A stretch of 64,000 nucleotides of DNA from Dehalobacterium formicoaceticum (GTDB lineage Bacteria > Bacillota > Dehalobacteriia > Dehalobacteriales > Dehalobacteriaceae), in the NCBI RefSeq assembly GCF_002224645.1, contig NZ_CP022121.1, forward strand, positions 2,176,501-2,240,500, written 5' to 3'. The notes under the pieces were generated by a model. The model saw nothing but the letters and a program-made list of their open reading frames with translations. It made no database searches and was not told the origin of the DNA. Each line of letters opens with the position of its first letter. Position 1 is the stretch's first letter. This document shows positions 44,128-52,699 of the stretch, piece by piece. Made by a program: the position numbers and the translations under genes.

Positions 44128-46458
44128 TCACATCCTCTTTTGTTCCTTGATTTTTTTATAAACTCTTTCTGGGGTCATGGGGATCTCGGTAAAACGTATG
44201 CCGATGGCATCAAATACTGCTGTCGCTACAGCTGGTGCCGTAGGTACCAAGCCACATTCTCCTACACCCTTGGCGCCAAAGGGGCCGGTGGGATCAATGG
44301 ATTCCACATACATGGCATCAATCTCCGGAATATCCATGGCGGTGGGCAGGAAATATTTATGGATGCCGGTGTGTTGAGGTTTACCTTTATCGTCCACAAG
44401 AATTTCTTCTCCCAGGGCATAACCGAGACCCATTACCACGCCACCTTCAATTTGTCCTTCCACAATTTTGGGATTGATAGCCCGACCTACGTCATGGGCG
44501 GCTGCTACCTTAATGATCTGGATCACACCGGTTTGGGTATCTACCTCTACCTCTACAAAGTGTGCATGCCAAGGCGGAGCATTAGCCGGAATGATACGAC
44601 CTACACCGATAAATTGTTTATTTCTCAGATGGGCATAGTAGGCCAGATCCTTAAGAGTGATACTTGTGAACTTGGCGTTCCCCATTTTACAGGCATCACT
44701 GCCGTAGCAGATGCCAAAGGGCTGTCCTTGAATATGGACCATACCTTCTTTGATATCTAATCGTTCTGCCGGTGTATCTAAAAGATCCGCCGCATATTCT
44801 AATATTTGTTGTTTAGCATCTTGCGCCGCGGCAATAACGGCTGTTCCGGCGGCATACAGGGTGCGGCTGGCATGGCTGCCAATATCGAAGGGAGTGGTAA
44901 GAGTATCGGCAAAGGTCATATATATTTGCTCCATGGAAATACCTAAAACTTCGGCTGCTAACTGGGGCAGGGTGGTGGTTGTGCCGGTACCGATATCCGG
45001 AACACCGGAGGATAACAATACGGAGCCATCCTGCTGTATCGTGATTAAGGCATTATCATAGTCGACACAGAAGGGCCAGGAGTTGCTGACATGGGTACCT
45101 ACACCCATACCGATGCCCCGACGTTTTGTGTCTCCCGGTTGATTTAATTTACCCCTTCTTTCCCAGCCGATACTTTGAGCGGCTTTTTCCATACATTCCA
45201 TAAGCCCGGTGGAGGAGCAAGCATAGGGCAGGCACCAAGTGTCTCCCACCTGCATAATGTTTTTCCGATGGAGCTCTAAAAGATCCATGCCTAATTTTTC
45301 TGCCATCATATCTACCATGGATTCAATGGCAAACATGGCTTGGGGATTTCCAAAACCTCGCATAGCACCGGCAGGGGTGCGATTCGTATAGACGGTATAT
45401 CCCTGATAACTTTGGTGGGGAATGCGGTAAACAGACAGACCCATTGCTCCCAGGACTCCAGGTACCTCTCCCCCAAAGCTGCAGTAGGCGCCGCCGTTCA
45501 ACCTTGATTGAAGCTGAATGGCATGAAAGGTACCGTCTTTTTTGGCACCTAGCTTGATGGTTACGTAACCCCCGTGTCTGGTATCCGAAGCGATAAAATC
45601 TTCTTCACGGGAATAGACTACTTTTACCGGATGACCGGAAAGCTGTGCCAGGGCAACAGCTATGGGTTCCGCTTTGGCGCTGAGACCAATACGGACGCCG
45701 AATCCTCCCCCTACATAAGGGGGATTAAGGACACGAACCTTACTCTGGGGGATACCAAAGATTCCGGCTAAAATCATTTTGCTGGGGTGGGGTGTTTGGG
45801 TTGTGGAATAAACTGTAATTTCTCCGTTGGTGCCCACACGAGCTACTGCAGCCTGGGTTTCTAACTGAACTTGTTTTTGCACCGGAAGCTTAAATGTTTC
45901 TTCAAGAACCAGATCGCATTCGGCAAAGCCGGCCTCTGTATCCCCCAGTTGAATATTGACAATCTCCCCGGAAATATTTTTCCCGGTTTTGCTTTCATGA
46001 ATGATTGGAGCATCTTCTCTGATGGCATCTAAAGGATCAAAAACAGCAGGTAACAGCTCATACTCTACCTTGATCAGCTTCAGGGCTTCCGCGGCTGCCT
46101 CCTCGCTGACTGCGGCAACAGCGGCGACCTCATCTCCCACATAGCGCACCACCTGATCAAAGATATATTGATCCAGCACCGGTGTGAGATGAGGTACGGT
46201 AAAAGTCATGGAAGCAGAAGTATTAAACAATACCCGGGGGGTATTTTCCCAGGTGGCGACAGCTTTGACGCCAGGATATTTTTCTGCTTCCGAGGTATCA
46301 ATTGATAAAATTTTGGCGTGAGGATGGGGACTTCTTAAAACCTTACCATGAAGCATGCCGGGTAAATTCAGATCGCTGGAAAAGGTGGCCGTTCCGGTGA
46401 CCTTTTCCAAAGCATCATTTCTGCGAATATTTTTCCCAACGATATTAAAGGTTTGCAC
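44128..46458 (-). CDS. Molybdenum hydroxylase, molybdopterin-binding subunit
   Basis: This 776-residue large subunit belongs to the xanthine dehydrogenase family, which hydroxylates or dehydroxylates substrates with water at a Mo-pterin centre. Visible signatures are GKNIRRNDALEKVTGTATFS at the start, NPPYVGGGFGVRIG and AGAMRGFGNPQAMFAIE for cofactor binding, and SSGVPDIGTGTTTTLPQ. FGAKGVGECGLVPTAPAV near the C-terminus has the catalytic glutamate in GVGE. It overlaps the 2Fe-2S subunit gene by 14 bases. The selenium-type cluster at 21-24 kb suggests it could be a selenium-dependent member, which is inference. Substrate unknown. Confidence 0.92.
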   Translation of the reverse strand: MQTFNIVGKNIRRNDALEKVTGTATFSSDLNLPGMLHGKVLRSPHPHAKILSIDTSEAEKYPGVKAVATWENTPRVLFNTSASMTFTVPHLTPVLDQYIFDQVVRYVGDEVAAVAAVSEEAAAEALKLIKVEYELLPAVFDPLDAIREDAPIIHESKTGKNISGEIVNIQLGDTEAGFAECDLVLEETFKLPVQKQVQLETQAAVARVGTNGEITVYSTTQTPHPSKMILAGIFGIPQSKVRVLNPPYVGGGFGVRIGLSAKAEPIAVALAQLSGHPVKVVYSREEDFIASDTRHGGYVTIKLGAKKDGTFHAIQLQSRLNGGAYCSFGGEVPGVLGAMGLSVYRIPHQSYQGYTVYTNRTPAGAMRGFGNPQAMFAIESMVDMMAEKLGMDLLELHRKNIMQVGDTWCLPYACSSTGLMECMEKAAQSIGWERRGKLNQPGDTKRRGIGMGVGTHVSNSWPFCVDYDNALITIQQDGSVLLSSGVPDIGTGTTTTLPQLAAEVLGISMEQIYMTFADTLTTPFDIGSHASRTLYAAGTAVIAAAQDAKQQILEYAADLLDTPAERLDIKEGMVHIQGQPFGICYGSDACKMGNAKFTSITLKDLAYYAHLRNKQFIGVGRIIPANAPPWHAHFVEVEVDTQTGVIQIIKVAAAHDVGRAINPKIVEGQIEGGVVMGLGYALGEEILVDDKGKPQHTGIHKYFLPTAMDIPEIDAMYVESIDPTGPFGAKGVGECGLVPTAPAVATAVFDAIGIRFTEIPMTPERVYKKIKEQKRM

Positions 46459-46966
46459 AAGAATCCCTCCCTTTTTGGCACTTTACTTCTTCATTTTTTG
46501 CTTTTTCTATTTCTTCAGCCGCTCTTTGGATGGCCTTCTCAATTTTCACATAGCCTGTGCAGCGACAGATATTTCCGCCGATCGCTTCCTTAATTTCTTC
46601 TGAGGTAGGGTGAGGTCTATGATCCAACAAGGCCTTGGCAGACATGATCATCCCCGGGGTACAAAAGCCGCATTGGACTGCCCCTTCATCCATAAAGGAT
46701 TCCTGGAGGGGATGCACCCCATTCTTAGGAGCAATCCCTTCAATGGTTTCAATCACTGAGCCAAAGGCCTTCATCGCGGGGATCATACATGAGTTTACGG
46801 CAATACCGTTCATAATTACGGTACAGGCTCCGCATTCTCCTTTGCCGCAGCCTTTTTTTGTGCCGGTTAAGGTCAGCTGATCCCGCAGAATATCAACCAG
46901 CATTGCCCCATGAGCAACCAAGACTTCTGCAGCCTCTCCGTTTAAGGTGAATTTTAGGTTAAACAT
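46445..46966 (-). CDS. Molybdenum hydroxylase, [2Fe-2S] subunit
   Basis: This 173-residue subunit has two iron-sulfur domains. The N-terminal plant-type cluster uses C40, C45, C48 and C60 (GCGKGECGACTV…NSC). The C-terminal helical cluster uses C99, C102, C134 and C136 (QCGFCTPG and NICRCTGY). It passes electrons from the Mo centre to FAD. The order FAD-2Fe2S-Mo on one strand is common for the family. A GGAGG-type site precedes the ATG, 17 bases after the FAD gene. Confidence 0.95.
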   Translation of the reverse strand: MFNLKFTLNGEAAEVLVAHGAMLVDILRDQLTLTGTKKGCGKGECGACTVIMNGIAVNSCMIPAMKAFGSVIETIEGIAPKNGVHPLQESFMDEGAVQCGFCTPGMIMSAKALLDHRPHPTSEEIKEAIGGNICRCTGYVKIEKAIQRAAEEIEKAKNEEVKCQKGRDSCANL

Positions 46967-46982
46967 AGCGGAAGTGCCTCCT

Positions 46983-47870
46983 TTACATTAAATGATTGTC
47001 CTGCTTGATTTGTTGTATTGCCTGATCAAGGGCTCTTTGTACCAATACCGGTAAGACATTGATACGATATTCTCTTGAGCCGCGAATCAGGCTGGTACGG
47101 GGATTAGCTTCCTTGGCAGCTAATTGGGCAGCTTGCCTAATTGTGTCCGGTGTGACGGGGACATTCTGCAGAAAAGCTTCTGCTTCCATTGCATGAGTGG
47201 GTTTGGGACCTACAGGCGCCATCACGATGGCTGCTCTGACAAAGCCTTCCAGTGAAGCATCCAGTGTAACATTAACAGCCACATTTAACATCGGCAGTGC
47301 CAGAGCCTTTCTTTGCTCCAGACGAATAAAAGCGGAGCTTTGATTTTTCTGGGGCAGAGGAATGATCACGCCGGTGACCAGTTGCGCCTGGCTATTGACA
47401 GCGCTTTTTCCCGTGCCCAGATAAGCATCATCCAAGGGCAAAGTGCTTAAGCTCCCTTCGGACATCATCTCAATGCGGGCATCTAAGGCACTTAAGGCAA
47501 CAGCTCCGTCTGCTGCCGGTTGGGCATTGATAATATTTCCCACCAAGGTGGAAATATTTCTAATTTGTAAAGAACCTACTTTACCGGAAGCTGCAGCCAA
47601 GGCCGGGAAGTGTTTTTGAATGTGGGGCGATCTGGTAATCTGGGTATGGGTCACGGCGGCGCCGATGCGCATGAAATTTTCTTCCACCGTGATTTCTGCC
47701 AGTTCGGAGATGTGGGTGATATCCACCAGTTTGGCCGCATGCTTTTTTTCATCCGCGAGATCCAACAATAAATCTGTACCACCGGCAATAATCCGAGCTT
47801 GACCTTGATTTTCCTTGAGGAAAAATAGGGCATCAGAGACTGATTTTGCGAAATAATACTCCTCTATCAT
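46983..47870 (-). CDS. Molybdenum hydroxylase, FAD-binding subunit
   Basis: This ~295-residue FAD subunit of the CO-dehydrogenase/xanthine-dehydrogenase family has ARIIAGGTDLLLDLADEKK (FAD diphosphate loop) and SLQIRNISTLVGNIINAQPA (second FAD motif). An FAD-domain C-terminus follows. It is the first gene of the operon. AGGAGG is only 3 bases from the ATG at 47876 but 9 bases from the ATG at 47870, so 47870 is preferred. A sigma-54 promoter lies ~250 bases upstream. Confidence 0.93.
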   Translation of the reverse strand: MIEEYYFAKSVSDALFFLKENQGQARIIAGGTDLLLDLADEKKHAAKLVDITHISELAEITVEENFMRIGAAVTHTQITRSPHIQKHFPALAAASGKVGSLQIRNISTLVGNIINAQPAADGAVALSALDARIEMMSEGSLSTLPLDDAYLGTGKSAVNSQAQLVTGVIIPLPQKNQSSAFIRLEQRKALALPMLNVAVNVTLDASLEGFVRAAIVMAPVGPKPTHAMEAEAFLQNVPVTPDTIRQAAQLAAKEANPRTSLIRGSREYRINVLPVLVQRALDQAIQQIKQDNHLM

Positions 47871-47960
47871 GAGCATGAACCTCCTTTTCCTTTGTCAATA
47901 AGATTTCAGGGAAGCAATTTGTCGTATGCAGCAAGTGGTAGTGCAAAGTGAAGTGAACTC

Positions 47961-48052
47961 GTTCAGCTAAAGCTGAACATCGGGGCTTCAGATGGGGAAT
48001 CTACCCCACCTGAAGTGAAAATAGGAGCTCCCACTTATAGAAGTAGGAGTCT
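47961..48052. repeat. Cluster of three stem-loops in the leader of the hydroxylase operon
   Basis: Three hairpins follow one another: GTTCAGCT/AGCTGAAC (47961-47978), CTTCAGATGGGG/CCCCACCTGAAG (47986-48015) and CTCCCACTT/AAGTAGGAG (48027-48049). They resemble the ends of IS200/IS605-type elements. They lie between the sigma-54 promoter and the FAD-subunit gene, so they are transcribed with the operon. Confidence 0.6.
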
Positions 48053-48131
48053 TGGAATTTTATAAATATAGAAAGTGAAGTTTAAAATGAAATACGGAAA
48101 ATGGTTGATGTGATATATGTGATATGTTTAG

Positions 48132-48147
48132 AGCAAGAAGGGTGCCA
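48132..48147 (-). promoter_or_regulatory. Sigma-54 (-24/-12) promoter of the molybdenum hydroxylase operon
   Basis: On the minus strand the sequence is TGGCAC-CCTTC-TTGCT, a full match to the sigma-54 consensus apart from the base after TGGCAC. Transcription would start near 48120 and run to the FAD, 2Fe-2S and Mo subunit genes. A sigma-54 response regulator is encoded immediately upstream. Confidence 0.85.
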
Positions 48148-48207
48148 AAAAGGAGATTCTCCGCAAGCTAAGCAGGAGTAGAAAGGAAAGGAATGCAATA
48201 ATTTGGC

Positions 48208-48223
48208 AGCCGAAATTTCGGCT
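48208..48223. promoter_or_regulatory. Upstream activator dyad 1 (AGCCGAAATTTCGGCT)
   Basis: A perfect 16-bp palindrome, about 65 bases upstream of the -24 element. It matches two imperfect copies at 48322 and 48339. Confidence 0.75.
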
Positions 48224-48321
48224 AAGGAAACCAGAAATAATCAGGTTTAGACAGGGCATTATAAAGGAAAATGCTATGATTTATCTATGACCGATAAAAT
48301 TTATTTATTTATGGGGTAAAT

Positions 48322-48354
48322 AGCCGAAAAAACGGCATTGCCGAAATTACGGCT
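48322..48354. promoter_or_regulatory. Upstream activator dyads 2 and 3
   Basis: Two neighbouring 16-bp imperfect palindromes of the same consensus NGCCGAAA-N3/4-CGGCN lie at 48322-48337 and 48339-48354, ending 21 bases before the stop of the response regulator gene. Tandem dyads 180-210 bases upstream of a sigma-54 promoter fit enhancer sites for an NtrC-type regulator. Confidence 0.75.
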
Positions 48355-48375
48355 ATTTACTTTAAAAATAATCTA

Positions 48376-49815
48376 TCAATTTTGTTCATTTTTCCAGTAT
48401 CGCAGGGTTCGAGGGGTAATACCCAAAAGCCGGGCCGCTTCTTTTTGATCATTTTCTGTTTTTTTCAGGACCTCCATAATGAGTGATTGCAGGAAAAGGC
48501 ATTTTTCATGCTCCCATTTTTCCAGGATGTCCATAAACTGAATGGAATCCTGACTCATAATGAAATGCAATTGATTTTTACGCCAGCTGGCCCAGTCTAT
48601 GCTCTGTTCCTCAAAAAGTGCCATGGGGACAGAAGTGTCCAGAATATGCTTGGGCAGGACATGAACCGGTATTTCCTTTTCCTCACATAGGGTTAAAGCA
48701 CGGATGATGATATTGGATAGCTCTCTCACATTCCCGGGCCAGGAATAATTCATTAACGCTTCAATGGCCTTCGGGGTAAAAGAAATCAAAGAACCTTCCC
48801 CTTTTTCCGGTTTATTTTTATCAATAAAATATTGAATGAGCAGGGGCAGATCTGCCTTTCTCTCCTTTAAGGGTGGCAGCAGCAGCTTAACCACATCTAA
48901 TCGATAGAACAGATCCTCACGAAAATCCCCGCCCTGCACAGCTTGCCTTAGATTTTGATTGGAAGCGGCGATAATGCGCACGTCTGTTTTAACAGGTGTT
49001 TCCCCGCCCACGCGAAAAAACTCTCCTGTCTCTAAAACCCGCAGCAGCTTTAATTGGATGGCCGGGGAGGCGCTATTAATCTCGTCCAGAAAAAGAGTGC
49101 TGTTGTGAGCAATCTCAAAAAATCCTTTTCTGGTGCCTGATGCCCCGGTAAAGGCACCTTTTTCGTAGCCGAATAACTCACTCTCTAATAAGGACTCGGT
49201 CAGGGCACCGCAATTAACAGGAATGAAAGGTTGGTTTGCCCGATGACTATGGCCGTGAATAAAGCGCGCTAAAAGCTCCTTGCCGGTGCCTGTTTCTCCT
49301 TCGATGAGAATGGGGATTTTTTTGTTGGCGATTTTTTTACCCAGGGTCAGCACCTGTTTCAGGGGACTATTTTTGGCCAGGACAATGCCGTAGTTTAAAG
49401 CATCTGTGTCTAATTCCGGAGTGAAATAGGGCTTCGCGTCCCGGATCTCCTGGAGCACCTGATCCAGGATTTCATCCAGTTGATTCAGATCGTCAAAAGG
49501 CTTGTCAATATAGTCATCAGCACCGTATTTGATGGCTTCTACGGCAGATTTAATGGTGCTGTAGCCAGTCATAATAATCACACGGCAATGGGGGTTAGAA
49601 GCTTTTATTGCTTTTAGCAGGCTGATACCATCGTCATCAGGAAGCTTCAAGTCCACCAAGGCCAGATCGTAACTGTTATTAGAAAAACATGTCCGGGCAT
49701 CCTTGCCGGAATAAGCTACCTGAACAGTCAGGCCTTTTTCCTCCTGAAAATAGAAGGAAAAGAAGGTACATACCTCTACTTCATCATCAATGACGAGAAT
49801 TTTTGGCTGCTCCAT
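48376..49815 (-). CDS. NtrC/ZraR-type sigma-54 response regulator
   Basis: This ~479-residue regulator has a receiver domain (residues 1-120: ILVIDDEVEV, phospho-acceptor Asp in LALVDLKLPDDDG, conserved Lys in DKPF). The AAA+ domain (~150-385) has IEGETGTGKELLA, ESELFGYEKGAFTGA and TLFLDEINSASP. A Fis-type HTH at the end (QKEAARLLGITPRTLRYW) binds DNA. The ATG at 49815 is chosen because AAGGAGG lies 8 bases before it. The histidine kinase gene follows on the same strand. The dyads at 48208-48354 are its likely targets. Confidence 0.93.
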   Translation of the reverse strand: MEQPKILVIDDEVEVCTFFSFYFQEEKGLTVQVAYSGKDARTCFSNNSYDLALVDLKLPDDDGISLLKAIKASNPHCRVIIMTGYSTIKSAVEAIKYGADDYIDKPFDDLNQLDEILDQVLQEIRDAKPYFTPELDTDALNYGIVLAKNSPLKQVLTLGKKIANKKIPILIEGETGTGKELLARFIHGHSHRANQPFIPVNCGALTESLLESELFGYEKGAFTGASGTRKGFFEIAHNSTLFLDEINSASPAIQLKLLRVLETGEFFRVGGETPVKTDVRIIAASNQNLRQAVQGGDFREDLFYRLDVVKLLLPPLKERKADLPLLIQYFIDKNKPEKGEGSLISFTPKAIEALMNYSWPGNVRELSNIIIRALTLCEEKEIPVHVLPKHILDTSVPMALFEEQSIDWASWRKNQLHFIMSQDSIQFMDILEKWEHEKCLFLQSLIMEVLKKTENDQKEAARLLGITPRTLRYWKNEQN

Positions 49816-49862
49816 AACTTTGACCTCCTTATCCTGGGAAACCACCCCTTTGAATTATATAC

Positions 49863-51474
49863 TCAAAGGGGAAGCATTAAGGAAAATTTGCTTCCTTTAC
49901 CTAATTCGCTCCAGACCTCAATCCTGCCTCCATGGGTTTGGGCTATACCCAGGCTGAGGGGAAGTCCCAGCCCTGTACCTCCTGTCTGGGCCCTCAAGGT
50001 AAAAAACGGTTGAAAGATTTTATTCAAATTTTTTTTAGAAATGCCTTCGCCGTTATCTTCCACAGTCACCACCGCCCAGGTGGTTCTTGTTTTAATATCG
50101 TCGGTAAGGGTGGTGCTGACCGTAATGGTGCCATTTTCGCTTTTTTGTAATGCGTCCCGGGCATTCAAAAGAAAATTAATCACCACCTGCTCCAATTGGA
50201 GCTTGTTACCCAGCAAAGGAGGAATATTTCTCAGATAGTTTTCTTGAATGGTAATATTATTTTTTTCAATCTGATAAGAAATAAGGGATAGACTGTTTTT
50301 TACCACATCATTAATTAGCACAGTTTCTAAGGCTACATTATCCTGTCGGGAAAAGGTGAGCAGGTTTTGGATGATTTTTTTGCTGCGCTGGCCGCAGTTT
50401 CTGATATCAGTCAGGAGCTTAGTGGATTTATCTTCCGAGAGGGGTTTCCTTAAAAGTAAATCGGAGTTGCCAATAATTGCGGTCAGGGTACTGTTCAACT
50501 CATGAGCCACTCCTGCGGCCAGCTCCCCAATGGAAGCCATTTTTGCCGATTCAAAGAGCTTGTATTCCAGCAACCGTTTTTCCGTGATATCTTGAATATA
50601 GAGCACCATATTACTGACTTTTTCCTGACCGGTTCTGACAGGGTAAGCAGAAACAAGATAAATCTTTTGCTGATCAGCACTGATCAGCTCCTTGGTGATG
50701 GATTCGCCCTGGATAAAGGCCTCTCCCACGGGACAGAGCTGCAGGTAGCCGTGACAGCGATAACAGATCTGATAACATTTCGGTCGTTGGGGAGAGGCAG
50801 AGATCTCCGGATGCTGGTTGTGTCTTAAGACGGTGTAGTTCTGATCCATAAGAAACAATTGATCCGGAACTGCTTGGAAGGTTTGTTCCCAATCTGCTTT
50901 AATTCTGGAAATTTGGTTAAAAAAGCTGAGTGTTTTTGAGGCATACGGCTAATTGATCCGCTAATTGCTGAACAAAAAGAAAATCCTGCTCCCGGTAGGC
51001 ATAGGTGTTTTTGCTGCCGAAGTTAAGAGCACCGATGACTTCATTATTAACCAAAAGAGGTGCCATAATGGCGGAACGGATAGGAAGAGAAAGTAAATCC
51101 TCATCCTCCTGATATTGATGCGGGTCGTTGGGGATATCCTGACGCAAGAAACAGTGCTTGTCATGGATTGCTTTCCAAGGGGCTGAATTTTCAGCATGAA
51201 GCACCCATCCCTCCCCTAAAATTTTTTGATCCTTGGGGATACCGGATTTAATAATCAACTGATTGTTTTCAATGAGACAAAAGCTTAATAGATCGTAAGG
51301 TAATACCTTTTTCAAAGGTCCGGCAACCTGATGGATGATTTCATCATAGGACATTTCCACATTGATGCTTTGGGCAATGCGGTTAATGATGGTTAACCGT
51401 TTATTTTGCCTGGTGAGTTCCTCGATAACATCATTGATTTCGGCCAGATGGCTTCTTTCGGCTATGAGTTTCAT
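49863..51474 (-). pseudogene. GAF/PAS sensor histidine kinase, frameshifted as read
   Basis: The first frame (51474-50917) encodes a GAF domain and stops after KNTQLF. The second frame (50858-49863, but open from 50915) continues as FNQISRIKADWEQTFQAVPD, then a PAS-like domain with a Cys-rich C-Y-x-C-H-G-Y-x-n-C motif. It goes on to HisKA (GELAAGVAHELNSTLTAIIG, phospho-His in AHELN) and HATPase_c (VVINFLLNARDAL, VEDNGEGI, GTGLGLPLSL). One extra T in the six-T run at 50916-50921 (minus-strand sense) would join them as a ~535-residue kinase. It precedes its cognate regulator. The CxxC-type motif suggests redox or metal sensing (inference). Confidence 0.85.
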
Positions 51475-51577
51475 GATGGGGACCCCTCCCGGATAAGAAT
51501 CATATTGATAGAATTCAAGAGATTGGTTTAATTTCCTTTAAAAAATAACGCTTGTTTTTGCACATACTCAAAAAGTG

Positions 51578-51610
51578 GGGGGGGACAAAGGGACAGGTTC
51601 CTTGTCCCCC
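51578..51610. repeat. REP-like palindrome (GGGGACAA…TTGTCCCC)
   Basis: An inverted repeat built on GGGGACAA(A)GG and CCTTGTCCCC, with a loop containing GACAGG. It is one of a group of GGGACA/TGTCCC palindromes confined to 51.5-53.4 kb and near the RAYT fragment. Confidence 0.65.
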
Positions 51611-51799
51611 GAGTTTATTTCTGGTAGAATAACACTGAGGGTGCGCCAGTTCGATGCTATAAAGATAGACAGTGGAAAGCCGGCACGTTTAGGTCTAGCC
51701 AGTCACCGTTATCCAAACTTGGGGCTGAAGCCGTGAGGTAAGGATTAAGCGTAGGCAGGATACCAAGCGAGCCGTAATGCATGCATTGTATCTTGGAGA

Positions 51800-52195
51800 C
51801 CTGGTATATTCACCGCAGGGGTAATAAAAAATATTGAAGTATATAAATGGGGTAGTATTAATGATAATGAATATTTAGGAAAACAAACAGGAGTAGATAT
51901 CGATTTTACCTTGGAAATATTCCCCAAAGATATGATCAAAGCGGTTGAATTATTAAGGGGATTCATGAATGAAAACAATGAGGATAAGTGTTTGGAATAT
52001 GAGGAGAAATACCTAATATCAGATCAGAAAGTCATGTTTTATTTTGCTCAGCATGATATTTATGACATTAATGAACTCAAGCAATTAGAAATAAGTAAAA
52101 GAAATAAGATCATAGAAGCTGAAAAATCAAAAAAAGGGGTAACAATTAGGCAATTATCCAGAATCACCGGGATAACAAAAAGTGTAATTGATCGG
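51800..52195 (+). pseudogene. RAYT (REP-associated tyrosine transposase) C-terminal fragment
   Basis: A frame without a start reads AGVIKNIEVYKWGSINDNEY, then VDIDFTLEIFPKDMIKAVEL, FMNENNEDKCLEYEEK and KGVTIRQLSRITGITKSVID. These follow the C-terminal half of Y1/RAYT transposases (pattern NPVKAGLV…YPWSSYREYLG…IRQIARLTGIS). The HUH/Y1 catalytic half is missing; from about 51629 to 51790 the sequence is unrelated. REP-like palindromes lie on both sides (51578 and 52196), as expected for a RAYT domesticating or mobilising REPs. Confidence 0.6.
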
Positions 52196-52252
52196 ACAGA
52201 GGGACAATGTACCTGTCCCCTTGTCCCGCCCCTTGTCCCGCCCTTGTCCCGT
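52166..52252. repeat. REP-like unit with trailing CCCTTGTCCCG repeats
   Basis: The sequence from ACCGGGATAAC through GATCGGACAGAGGGACAATG and ACCTGTCCCCTTGTCCCG matches 53301-53364 with a few differences. The GGGACA…TGTCCC palindrome is followed here by two more TTGTCCCG copies. Confidence 0.75.
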
Positions 52253-52525
52253 GCATACTCCCGTAGAAATAGCAAGTTACCCTGGTTTTATTCCTTATAA
52301 TGGATATCCCAAGGATTGGTAATCATTTTCGTGTGAACTTATTGACATTCAAAAAAAACAGTCAAGTCAACATCCGTTAGTCCTGCTTCTTCTCGAGCCA
52401 ACTTATCCCGGTAAAATGTTTAGATAGGCAAATAGTTAGCTGTTCAAGAAAACTATAATGTGTTAAAATATAGCTGTATCGAAAGAATGATTAAGGCATA
52501 TATTATTTATAAAGGAGGGATTTGA
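52253..52525. other. Intergenic region, nothing recognised
   Basis: AT-rich stretch between the REP unit and the small gene at 52526. No ORF with a ribosome site is seen; a promoter may lie near 52440-52480 (TAAAATATAGC). Confidence 0.3.
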
Positions 52526-52699
52526 ATGGCCACATCATCTTTTAACAAGGATTTTACGCTGAATACCAAGAAGGCTGTGGAGTCATTCGAGAGAATAATT
52601 TCCACTCCTACAAAAAGCAAAAAAATAAATAGAAATTTGGTATCGCCTGAAAAAGAGAGGCGAGGTGAGCAGAAATTAAAACAAATGTTATCTCGCTGA
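52526..52699 (+). CDS. Small basic protein paired with a GNAT protein
   Basis: This 57-residue protein (MATSSFNKDFTLNTKKAVES at the start, SPEKERRGEQKLKQMLSR at the end) has an AAGGAGG site 9 bases upstream. I recall small proteins of this form next to GNAT genes in Firmicutes; the arrangement resembles a toxin-antitoxin pair, but this is not established. It is rich in Lys, Ser and Thr and has no RHH or HTH that I can see. Its 3' end overlaps the upstream extension of the GNAT gene, which probably starts inside it. Confidence 0.7.
   Translation: MATSSFNKDFTLNTKKAVESFERIISTPTKSKKINRNLVSPEKERRGEQKLKQMLSR

Noticed and set aside
44140-44760. 206-codon open frame on the plus strand
   Set aside because: Shadow of the molybdopterin-binding subunit on the other strand, rich in unlikely residue runs.
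51629-51790. 5' end of a group II intron (GTGCGCCAG motif)
   Set aside because: Only the short motif and some structured-looking sequence are present, with no domain V, no reverse transcriptase and no 3' boundary.
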